From a bacterium (GTDB lineage: Bacteria; UBA6262), in NCBI GenBank assembly GCA_028716025.1, contig JAQUQP010000114.1, positions 1-6,392 on the forward strand: DNA of 6,392 nt. The letters are read 5' to 3'. Shown in pieces: positions 1 to 5,092 of the stretch. The notes beneath the pieces are model-generated. The model searched no databases, was not told the origin of the DNA, and was given only the letters and a program-made list of their open reading frames with translations. A program made the position numbers and the translations under genes. Each line of letters starts with the position of its first letter. The stretch's first letter is position 1.

Positions 1-2
1 TG

Positions 3-131
3 ACCGTATTTGTATCGCTACAAAAGGCTGATGCCCGGATCAATAAGGAAATGGCCAAAACTGACAACAATAAATTTTTCATAAAAATACCTCATGCTCT
101 ATTGACTATGAGTGAATATTCTAGTATATGA
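3..131 (+). CDS. Possible 3' end of an upstream gene (C-terminal 42 residues)
   Basis: One frame is open from the left edge to a TGA at 129-131 and would encode 42 residues ending HALLTMSEYSSI. The stop lies 6 nt before the next start codon, the tight spacing seen elsewhere in this gene block, which favours a real gene end. Against this, the stretch is AT-rich, 42 codons can stay open by chance, and I recognise no domain. A promoter-like sequence also overlaps it. It may therefore be plain intergenic DNA. No function can be given. Confidence 0.35.
   Translation, partial: TVFVSLQKADARINKEMAKTDNNKFFIKIPHALLTMSEYSSI
102..130 (+). promoter_or_regulatory. Candidate promoter just upstream of the YiiX-like gene
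   Basis: TTGACT at 102-107 (5 of 6 to the sigma70-type -35 box) is followed after 17 nt by TATATG at 125-130 (4 of 6 to TATAAT). Transcription would start near 137, at the ATG at 138, giving a leaderless or nearly leaderless message. The only Shine-Dalgarno-like sequence here is a weak GAAG, which fits that idea. The match could equally be chance in AT-rich DNA, and if 3-131 is coding the operon may begin further upstream. Confidence 0.3.
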
Positions 132-137
132 AGATAT

Positions 138-1682
138 ATGTATAAAATAATAGTCATGCTCTGCTTGTTACTATCTTTACCGCTGTCCGGCCGGGCTGCC
201 GATATTACCACCCTTAACACGGAGGAAGCCCGTTCGCAGATAGAAAATGATTTAAAAGTACTCAATGTCTACCGGCAGGGATTAGCCGGCAATACCGATT
301 TTATCGCCGGAGATAAATCCCTCTCTCCAGATAAAAAAACCGATGCCCTTAGGTTGCTCGCGCTGAATGAAAGAGAGACCATCCGCCGCTATTGGCAAAG
401 CACTATGGATTACTATCTGGCCCTTGATTCCCTGGGAAATTATTATCATCACTATTATAATTTAAATGAAAAAGATTTAAAAGAACTTTCCTTCCATATT
501 TTCTACGAGGCTTTCCTGACCCAGTACCGCTTCGCCTTGGAGATTATCAGTATCCTGGAAAAAGAACCCAGCCTGGATACTCTCTTGAATGAACCTATGC
601 CGGAATTGGGTTTACCTAAAAATACTTACCAGGATTTCAAATTTCGTTTTCTTAATATAGCCAGAGGCGCTGAATTTGCCGCTCTTGACGCCCAATTCCA
701 CGCTCTTAACAGTCCTGTGCCTCCAAGATTAAAGAATTTTATACAGGAAGATTCCCAGTACCTATGGAAAATGGGTAAAGGCAAAGGGATAGCCCTAACC
801 CTGAAAAATGGCCTGGAGATCATCTCCAAAGCGGGTTTTGCCGCTTATTTGCCGGTGCAGTCAGGAGTTTCTGAATGGATGGGGGCTACTAAAGTCAAAC
901 GAGTACATAAATCCCTGATCTCTGCTGAACAAATCAAATCTTTGTCGGAAGTTCTGCAACCGGGTGATATTCTCCTGGAGCGCAGGGAATGGTATTTATC
1001 TAATATCGGTTTACCGGGATTTTGGACTCATGCGGCGCTATATATTGGCACAGCCCGGCAGCGCGCAGAGTATTTTAATGATCCGGAAGTTTCCGAATGG
1101 GTGAAAACCCAGGGATTTAAAGATGGTAATTTTGAGACTATGTTGAGCATTATCTACGCTAAAGCTTACGATCTAAGCGCTAAGGCAGATGCCCAATCCG
1201 CGCTACCGCGCATTCTTGAGGCTATCGGCCAAGGGGTCAGCTTCACCAGCCTCGAGCATTCAGCTGATTGCGATTCCTTGGTGGTTTTACGGCCAAGACT
1301 AAGCAAAAAAAATAAAGCCCTGGCCATAATGAAAGGCTTTTATTACAGCGGCCGGCCGTATGATTTTAATTTTGATTTTCGTACGGATGCCGAGTTGGTT
1401 TGTACTGAGCTCATATTCAAAACTTATGAACCGCGTCCAGGGCAAAAAGGACTTAATTTGCATTTGATCAATTATATGGGGCATCTTCTAATACCCGCCA
1501 ATGACATAGCCAAACAATTCGATGAGGAATTTGGATCAGCTGACCAGCAACTTGATTTTGTTATTTTCCTGGATGGCATTGAAAATGAGAACAAAGCTAA
1601 AGTCTCAACCCTGGCAGAATTCCGCCAAACCTGGAAACGGCCTAAGTGGCATATTCTTGTTCAGGAAAGGCAAGAGAAATGA
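138..1682 (+). CDS. Exported YiiX/YebB-type permuted papain-like (NlpC/P60 superfamily) protein with N-terminal helical domain
   Basis: The 514-residue product begins with a signal peptide (hydrophobic core at residues 4-17, likely cleavage near A20-A21, no lipobox Cys), so it should act outside the cytoplasmic membrane. Residues about 22-250 are largely helical and unrecognised. Residues about 272-512 resemble the YiiX/YebB/DUF830 family of circularly permuted papain-like cysteine hydrolases. The entry motif PGDILL is at 275-280 and the His-bearing FWTHAALYIG at 295-304 (H298). The segment EAIGQGV at 361-367 matches the family's conserved Glu, and YDF followed by ELVCTELI at 419-426 gives the presumed nucleophile C422. 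All three presumed catalytic residues (C422, H298, E361) are present. Family members are amidases or peptidases acting on cell-wall or lipid-linked amides; the substrate here is unknown. Known YiiX-type proteins are near 200 residues, so the N-terminal domain is an addition. The gene overlaps the next one by ATGA, implying coupled translation. The domain call is confident, the substrate is not. Confidence 0.85.
   Translation: MYKIIVMLCLLLSLPLSGRAADITTLNTEEARSQIENDLKVLNVYRQGLAGNTDFIAGDKSLSPDKKTDALRLLALNERETIRRYWQSTMDYYLALDSLGNYYHHYYNLNEKDLKELSFHIFYEAFLTQYRFALEIISILEKEPSLDTLLNEPMPELGLPKNTYQDFKFRFLNIARGAEFAALDAQFHALNSPVPPRLKNFIQEDSQYLWKMGKGKGIALTLKNGLEIISKAGFAAYLPVQSGVSEWMGATKVKRVHKSLISAEQIKSLSEVLQPGDILLERREWYLSNIGLPGFWTHAALYIGTARQRAEYFNDPEVSEWVKTQGFKDGNFETMLSIIYAKAYDLSAKADAQSALPRILEAIGQGVSFTSLEHSADCDSLVVLRPRLSKKNKALAIMKGFYYSGRPYDFNFDFRTDAELVCTELIFKTYEPRPGQKGLNLHLINYMGHLLIPANDIAKQFDEEFGSADQQLDFVIFLDGIENENKAKVSTLAEFRQTWKRPKWHILVQERQEK
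1663..1670 (+). promoter_or_regulatory. Ribosome binding site that decides the ankyrin gene start
   Basis: AGGAAAGG lies 8 nt before the ATG at 1679 and inside the end of the preceding gene. An in-frame ATG exists at 1646, but it has no such site, would add 11 residues (MAYSCSGKARE) ahead of a clean signal peptide, and would lengthen the overlap to 37 nt. The 1679 start is preferred. Confidence 0.75.
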
Positions 1683-2632
1683 AGAGAATTTTTGTTGTTA
1701 TTATGTTAATAGCCATGACCATGTCCAGCAGATCGGTATTTGCCGGAGAACAAGAGAACCTGGCGTTAATAAAGGCAGCCGGAGACGGTGATACTGCCCT
1801 GGTAAAATCCCTCCTGGATAAAGGAGCCAGTGTGAAGGCTAATCTCGGAGACGGGACAACCGCGCTAATGTGGGCCGCGGGCAAAGGCCATAAAGATATT
1901 GTAGAACTACTTGTCGCTAAAGGAGCGCCGGTAAACGACAAGAGCAATAAAGGCGGTACTGCGCTGATGACTGCCGCGGCTACAGGCCAAAAAGAGATAG
2001 CTGGTTTGCTTATCTCCAAAGGCGCTGACGTAAAAGCCAAAAGTACCAGCGGGATCACTGCTTTGATGTCCGCGGCTGCGGCGGGGCATAAAGAAGTGGT
2101 AGAACTGCTCATAGCCAAAGAGGCTGACGTAAAAGCTAAAACTAGCACCGGGACTACCGCACTGATGACCGCAGCGATGTATGGACATAAAGACATTGTA
2201 GTTATGTTAATAGCCGGCAGAGCAGACGTAAATGCCAGTGATAAGGACGGATTCACGTCACTGATGGCAGCGACCCAGGAAGGCCATACGGCTATAGCAG
2301 AACTGCTCATCGGCAAAGGAGCGAATGTAAATGCCCGGGATACTACCGGAAACACTATACTCATGATCGCGGCCATGATGGGCCAAAATGACATAGCCAA
2401 GATGCTGATCGACAAGGGGGCGGATATAAACGCCACGGAAAGTACCAGCAGCGGCACTGCCTTGATGGTGGCGGCGCAAAAAGGCCATAAAGAAGTAGTG
2501 TCCCAGTTAATATCATCAGGCGCGGATATAAATTTAAAGGATAAGAATGGCATGACCGCGCGAATGGTAGCAGCCAAAGAGAAGAATACGGAAGTAGAAC
2601 AATTACTGATAAAAGCCGGCGCCAGGGAATAA
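1679..2632 (+). CDS. Exported ankyrin-repeat protein
   Basis: The 317-residue product starts with a textbook signal peptide (MKRIFVV..., cleavage likely after VFA at 20-22), so the mature protein should be periplasmic or secreted. The rest, residues 26-317, is nine ankyrin repeats of 33-34 residues with the bacterial signature TALMxAAxxGHkeiveLLIakGAdvna; repeat 9 is a shortened C-cap. Nothing else is fused to it, so it is a pure protein-binding scaffold. The start at 1679 overlaps the TGA of the YiiX-like gene (ATGA), which normally means translational coupling and near-stoichiometric amounts. That context suggests it binds or controls the upstream enzyme, as an inhibitor, chaperone or targeting partner. 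Exported bacterial ankyrin proteins such as Pseudomonas AnkB and Campylobacter Cj1386 are linked to catalase and heme handling; no catalase is visible here. The repeat call is near certain, the partner is inferred. Confidence 0.93.
   Translation: MKRIFVVIMLIAMTMSSRSVFAGEQENLALIKAAGDGDTALVKSLLDKGASVKANLGDGTTALMWAAGKGHKDIVELLVAKGAPVNDKSNKGGTALMTAAATGQKEIAGLLISKGADVKAKSTSGITALMSAAAAGHKEVVELLIAKEADVKAKTSTGTTALMTAAMYGHKDIVVMLIAGRADVNASDKDGFTSLMAATQEGHTAIAELLIGKGANVNARDTTGNTILMIAAMMGQNDIAKMLIDKGADINATESTSSGTALMVAAQKGHKEVVSQLISSGADINLKDKNGMTARMVAAKEKNTEVEQLLIKAGARE
1754..2629 (+). repeat. Array of nine ankyrin-coding repeats (about 99 nt period)
   Basis: Repeat units fall at residues 26-60, 61-93, 94-126, 127-159, 160-192, 193-225, 226-259, 260-292 and 293-317 of the ankyrin protein. 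Six of the seven internal units (2-8) are exactly 33 codons; unit 7 has one extra residue within TESTSSG. Units 3, 4 and 5 are most alike (for example DVKAKSTSG and DVKAKTSTG), which suggests expansion by tandem duplication, but the copies differ enough in DNA that this is not recent. Confidence 0.9.
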
Positions 2633-2649
2633 ATACTAAGGAGCTTTTT

Positions 2650-3897
2650 ATGTCCGTTTACATGATCATTGAGGCTAAAGAGATCATAGACCAAGAACAA
2701 TATGGCGAATACATAAAACGGGTCCCTAAGATCGTAGCCCAGTTTGGCGGCAAATACTTAGCCAGGGGCGGCCAGATCACTGTCGCCTGTGGTGATTGGT
2801 GCCCAAGCAGGTTAATAATCGTGGAATTCGCCTCTATGGATAAATACCTGGCGTGGTGGAATTCGCCGGAATATAAGGCGATAGCTCCTTTACGCGAGCG
2901 ATCGGCGAAAACCAACGCTATAATAGTGGAAGGCCAGGAAGATATGACTGTGGACCAGGTCCAAAACCTGAAACAAGGTAAGGAAGCGGCTAAAGGATTC
3001 AACCTGATCATGGTCTTATATTATTTCGGAGCATTATTGATCTTATCCGCCTTCGGCTGGTTCATGGTGGATCAATGGAATAAATTAGGCGCTGGCGGTA
3101 TCCTCGCGGTGAGTTTGATCTACGCGCTGGCTTTTGTGCTGACCGGGCGGTATCTGATAAATAAGCTGGATTATCCTATCGCCGGAGGCCTATTGGTCAC
3201 CTGCGCGGTCGGTATGACACCTTTGGTAGTTTATTCCCTGCAAAAGCTCCTGGATATCTGGCCGGCAGCTTATCCCGGATCGTACCATGATTATTATGTC
3301 TGGATAAACGGCTCCTGGATCGTGATCGAGCTGGCTACTGTGGCCGCATCTTTATTGGCGATACGAAAAGTAAAATTCGCTTTCCTGGTAATGCCGGCGG
3401 CGATCGCGCTTTGGTTCCTGTCTATGGACATAGCGCAGATAGCGGCACAATCCACTCAAATTTCTTTTGAATACCGGTGCTGGATCAGTTTAGCCTCAGG
3501 TGTTATTTTCATCCTGATAGGATGGTTATGGGAAAGGAGATCAGAAGGGGTGGATTATCCTTTCTGGATCTACCTGGCAGGATTGCTGGCTTTCTGGGGC
3601 GGCATGACTTCCCTGCCCAGTCACGGGGAATTGTCAAGATTCATTTATTTCCTGATCAACGCGACACTGGTCGGGCTCAGCCTTTACTTGAACCGGAAGA
3701 CATTCGCCGTATTCGGAGGCATTGGCGTGTTTATCTACATCGGACACCTGGCCGGAGAGTTATTCAGGAATAGTATCATGTTCCCGTTCGTCATGGCTTT
3801 CGTCGGGATTTTGATCATCTGGGGAGCGGTCTGGTACCAGAAGAACTTCAGCAAATTGAGCCAACTATGCCATTCGCAAGCATCCACACGTATGTAA
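2650..3897 (+). CDS. DUF1330 domain fused to a ~10-helix integral membrane domain
   Basis: This is a 415-residue product with a strong AAGGAG at 2638-2643, 6 nt before the ATG. Residues 1-95 match DUF1330, a ferredoxin-like dimeric alpha/beta-barrel fold: the start MSVYMIIEAKEI, then YIKRVPKIVAQFGGKYLARG, GDWCPSRLIIVEF, and WNSPEYKAIAPLR ending in IIVEG. Residues about 118-396 hold some ten hydrophobic segments, near 118-138, 147-170, 176-197, 221-238, 242-266, 278-294, 303-322, 331-347, 352-370 and 376-396. This part loosely resembles DUF2157-type membrane proteins (YYFGALLILSAFGWFM). No export signal precedes the soluble domain, so it should face the cytoplasm. C47 and C51 form a CGDWC motif where family members usually have no paired Cys. 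DUF1330 proteins are normally about 95-100 residues and free-standing. The molecular function is unknown; I infer a membrane-tethered sensor or binding domain. The 3' end overlaps the next gene. Confidence 0.8.
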   Translation: MSVYMIIEAKEIIDQEQYGEYIKRVPKIVAQFGGKYLARGGQITVACGDWCPSRLIIVEFASMDKYLAWWNSPEYKAIAPLRERSAKTNAIIVEGQEDMTVDQVQNLKQGKEAAKGFNLIMVLYYFGALLILSAFGWFMVDQWNKLGAGGILAVSLIYALAFVLTGRYLINKLDYPIAGGLLVTCAVGMTPLVVYSLQKLLDIWPAAYPGSYHDYYVWINGSWIVIELATVAASLLAIRKVKFAFLVMPAAIALWFLSMDIAQIAAQSTQISFEYRCWISLASGVIFILIGWLWERRSEGVDYPFWIYLAGLLAFWGGMTSLPSHGELSRFIYFLINATLVGLSLYLNRKTFAVFGGIGVFIYIGHLAGELFRNSIMFPFVMAFVGILIIWGAVWYQKNFSKLSQLCHSQASTRM

Positions 3898-4247
3898 TTA
3901 ATTTTTGGGCTGGAGTGGCAGTGTCCACTCTTGGCTTATGGATACTACTACAGTTTTTTGACGTGGATAAACCTTTGCGGCAAGCGTTATGGGTGTCCTT
4001 CATGGTCAGTTTTGTCAATTTACTGCCTTATGTGACTTATTTTTTTTCTATTCCTCTGTTGGCCTTTCTTCTGAGCCGTAAGGGCCGCCTGTCGTTTAGC
4101 GGGATCGCAATAATCATCATCGCCTGGCTGGGGCTGAATTCGGTATTTTACACCGGATTGGCAAATATGGGATTCAAATACAGCATGCAGCTGCCCGGAT
4201 GGCAGATAATAATCGCTTCCATAGATAAAGTATGGACTAAAAAATAA
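3867..4247 (+). CDS. Small membrane protein of unknown function
   Basis: I do not recognise this 126-residue protein. It has hydrophobic segments at about 11-30, 39-69 (long enough for one long or two short helices, with NLLPY in the middle) and 77-97, followed by a short tail ending KVWTKK. It has no visible signal peptide cleavage site and no conserved metal or catalytic motif. The ATG lies 31 nt inside the end of the DUF1330-membrane gene and lacks a good ribosome binding site. The next in-frame alternative start codons, GTGs near 3915, fall inside the first helix, so the ATG is kept. Weak initiation plus overlap suggests translation by re-initiation from the upstream gene, and hence a partner role for that membrane protein. 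The codon pattern and 14-nt gap to the hemerythrin gene support a real gene. Confidence 0.65.
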   Translation: MPFASIHTYVINFWAGVAVSTLGLWILLQFFDVDKPLRQALWVSFMVSFVNLLPYVTYFFSIPLLAFLLSRKGRLSFSGIAIIIIAWLGLNSVFYTGLANMGFKYSMQLPGWQIIIASIDKVWTKK

Positions 4248-4261
4248 TTGGAGAGGATACT

Positions 4262-4669
4262 ATGCCGTTTATTGAATGGGATGAGAAATACAGCGTCAAC
4301 GTCAAAGAGATAGATGACCAGCATAAAGAGCTTTTTCAGATCATCAATGACCTGGACGACGCGGTCTCCGGAGGAAAAGCGCAGGATATTATCGAGACCA
4401 CGGTCCATAAAATGATCAACTATGCCAAGACCCATTTCGCGACCGAAGAAAAATATATGACTAAATTTAATTATCACGATTTACCGGAACATAAAACAGA
4501 GCATGATAAATTCAACATCAAAGTCCTGGAAATGAACGGGCGGTTAAAAACGGGAGTGTATATAATGTCTACAGAAATATCGCGTTTTATTAAAGACTGG
4601 CTGACCCATCATATCCTGGTCACGGACAAGAAATACGGGCCATTTTTCAATGAGAATGGATTGGTCTAG
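4262..4669 (+). CDS. Bacteriohemerythrin (non-heme diiron O2-binding protein)
   Basis: This is a 135-residue single-domain protein of the usual bacteriohemerythrin length, preceded by GGAGAGG at 4250-4256, 5 nt before the ATG. It opens with the family hallmark MPFIEWDEKYSVNVKEIDDQH. All seven expected ligands of the diiron centre are in place: H21 (DDQHKELF), H58 and E62 (HFATEE), H77 and H81 (EHKTEH), and H117 and D122 (HHILVTDKKY). It should form a four-helix bundle in the cytosol that reversibly binds O2. Roles known for the family include O2 delivery, O2 sensing in chemotaxis, and protection of oxygen-sensitive enzymes. No sensor or output domain is attached here. It closes the five-gene block, 14 nt after the small membrane protein, but no functional link to the exported proteins upstream is evident. 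Confidence 0.95.
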   Translation: MPFIEWDEKYSVNVKEIDDQHKELFQIINDLDDAVSGGKAQDIIETTVHKMINYAKTHFATEEKYMTKFNYHDLPEHKTEHDKFNIKVLEMNGRLKTGVYIMSTEISRFIKDWLTHHILVTDKKYGPFFNENGLV

Positions 4670-4681
4670 CTAAGACATACA

Positions 4682-4701
4682 TTTTGATCAGAATATCAAA
4701 A
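4682..4701. repeat. AT-rich inverted repeat downstream of the hemerythrin gene
   Basis: TTTTGAT at 4682-4688 and ATCAAAA at 4695-4701 are perfect 7-bp complements around a 6-nt loop (CAGAAT). The stem is weak because only one pair is G-C. It directly abuts the stronger hairpin at 4702-4736, so the two form a tandem at the end of the operon. Confidence 0.5.
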
Positions 4702-4736
4702 AAACGCAACCCGGTACATATCTCTGGATTGCGTTT
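4702..4736. terminator. Probable terminator hairpin at the end of the hemerythrin operon
   Basis: AAACGCAA (4702-4709) pairs perfectly with TTGCGTTT (4729-4736), and after one C/A mismatch CC (4711-4712) pairs with GG (4726-4727). On the + strand the tail is only moderately U-rich (GCGTTTACTATTTA). On the - strand the stem runs into a seven-T tract (complement of 4698-4704), so the element is actually a better terminator for leftward transcription. The position, 33 nt after the hemerythrin stop, suits an operon end. No leftward gene is visible in this window for it to terminate. Confidence 0.6.
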
Positions 4737-4769
4737 ACTATTTAGTGGAAAAAAGTCAGATAAAAATAG

Positions 4770-4790
4770 AATAAAGTTATTTACTTTATT
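4770..4790. promoter_or_regulatory. 8-bp palindrome over the -35 region: candidate operator
   Basis: AATAAAGT (4770-4777) and ACTTTATT (4783-4790) are perfect inverted copies around a 5-nt centre. The right arm overlaps the likely -35 box of the promoter for the small HTH gene, the expected place for a repressor to block RNA polymerase. Autoregulation by the adjacent HTH protein is an inference. The arms are AT-rich, so chance is not excluded. Confidence 0.4.
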
Positions 4791-4809
4791 AGCTGTATTA
4801 AACTATAAT
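4780..4809 (+). promoter_or_regulatory. sigma70-type promoter for the small HTH gene
   Basis: A perfect TATAAT sits at 4804-4809, with TTTACT at 4780-4785 (4 of 6 to TTGACA) 18 nt upstream. Transcription would begin near 4816 and give a leader of about 45 nt before the ATG at 4860. It follows the hairpins that close the upstream operon, as expected for a new transcription unit. Confidence 0.6.
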
Positions 4810-4847
4810 AAATGGTAATAAGCGCTATCTGTGGTTTATTTTTTATT

Positions 4848-4853
4848 GTGGAG
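4848..4853 (+). promoter_or_regulatory. Ribosome binding site that decides the HTH gene start
   Basis: GTGGAG lies 6 nt before the ATG at 4860. The longest open frame starts at 4812, but that ATG lies at or before the predicted transcript start and would add 16 hydrophobic residues (MVISAICGLFFIVEYI) that do not belong to this compact DNA-binding family. Confidence 0.7.
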
Positions 4854-4859
4854 TATATT

Positions 4860-5039
4860 ATGGTATATATACTTTTAACCAGGGAAGTTGCCGGGATATT
4901 AAGGGTCAGCGAAGAATATGTGAGAGAACTGATCCGCCAGGGAAAGATAAAAGCGTATAAAGAGGGCCGGCGAGGCGGATACCGGATACTGGGGAAAGAT
5001 GTAGACAGATATATAGAAAAAAAGATGAAAAATTTATAA
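4860..5039 (+). CDS. Small excisionase/MerR-like helix-turn-helix DNA-binding protein
   Basis: This 59-residue protein is almost entirely one winged-helix HTH of the excisionase type (HTH_17/MerR-like). LLTREVAGILRVSEEYV at residues 5-21 is the helix-turn-helix, followed by RELIRQGKIKAYKEGRRGGYRI (the wing) and then GKDVDRYIEKK. Such domains bind DNA as recombination directionality factors (Xis), as AlpA-type regulators, or as small transcription regulators. No integrase, att-like repeat or phage gene is nearby, so a regulator is more likely than an excisionase. It has its own promoter (4780-4809) and terminator (5039-5077), and the palindrome at 4770-4790 could be its target. It lies just upstream of the PAS signalling gene and could control it. 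Fold call strong, role inferred. Confidence 0.85.
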   Translation: MVYILLTREVAGILRVSEEYVRELIRQGKIKAYKEGRRGGYRILGKDVDRYIEKKMKNL

Positions 5040-5077
5040 CACCTTCGTTATTTTACATACGGAGGTGTCTTTATTTT
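5039..5077 (+). terminator. Intrinsic terminator (or attenuator) between the HTH and PAS genes
   Basis: ACACCTTCG (5039-5047) pairs with CGGAGGTGT (5060-5068) in a 9-bp stem with one G-U pair and a 12-nt loop, followed by the U-rich CTTTATTTT (5069-5077). The stem starts at the last bases of the HTH stop codon. Only 15 nt separate the tail from the next start codon, so the PAS gene either relies on read-through of this element or on a promoter inside the HTH gene. Confidence 0.8.
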
Positions 5078-5080
5078 AAC

Positions 5081-5085
5081 AGGAG
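5081..5085 (+). promoter_or_regulatory. Ribosome binding site of the PAS gene
   Basis: AGGAG stands 7 nt before the ATG at 5093. A nearer ATG at 5089 is out of frame and meets a stop after eight codons, so 5093 is the start of the long reading frame. Confidence 0.75.
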
Positions 5086-5092
5086 AAAATGG

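Noticed and set aside
1646..1678. ATG at 1646 as the ankyrin protein start
   Set aside because: It would put 11 polar residues ahead of a clean signal peptide and lacks a ribosome binding site. The ATGA at 1679 has AGGAAAGG 8 nt upstream.
1754..2629. Regular ~99-nt periodicity as a possible CRISPR or satellite array
   Set aside because: The period equals the 33-codon ankyrin repeat, the copies are diverged at DNA level, and no constant repeat or unique spacer structure exists.
1642..2700. Long 352-codon open frame on the - strand opposite the ankyrin gene
   Set aside because: It is the mirror of the repetitive ankyrin codons. Its protein is a low-complexity Ser/Ala/Pro/Val repeat echoing the 33-residue period, with no domain, and the + strand protein is unmistakable.
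3477..3773. 98-codon + strand open frame inside the DUF1330-membrane gene
   Set aside because: It lies in another frame fully within a well-supported gene, has an Arg/Gly-rich composition typical of out-of-frame reading, and has no ribosome binding site.
4812..4859. Upstream start for the HTH gene, giving a hydrophobic N-terminus that could be a membrane anchor
   Set aside because: The ATG at 4812 overlaps the predicted transcription start zone and has no Shine-Dalgarno sequence, whereas 4860 has GTGGAG at proper spacing and yields the typical compact protein.
4860..5039. Excisionase-like protein as a sign of a mobile element
   Set aside because: No integrase, transposase, att-like direct repeats, tRNA gene or phage genes occur in the window. 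The fold is also common in ordinary small regulators.
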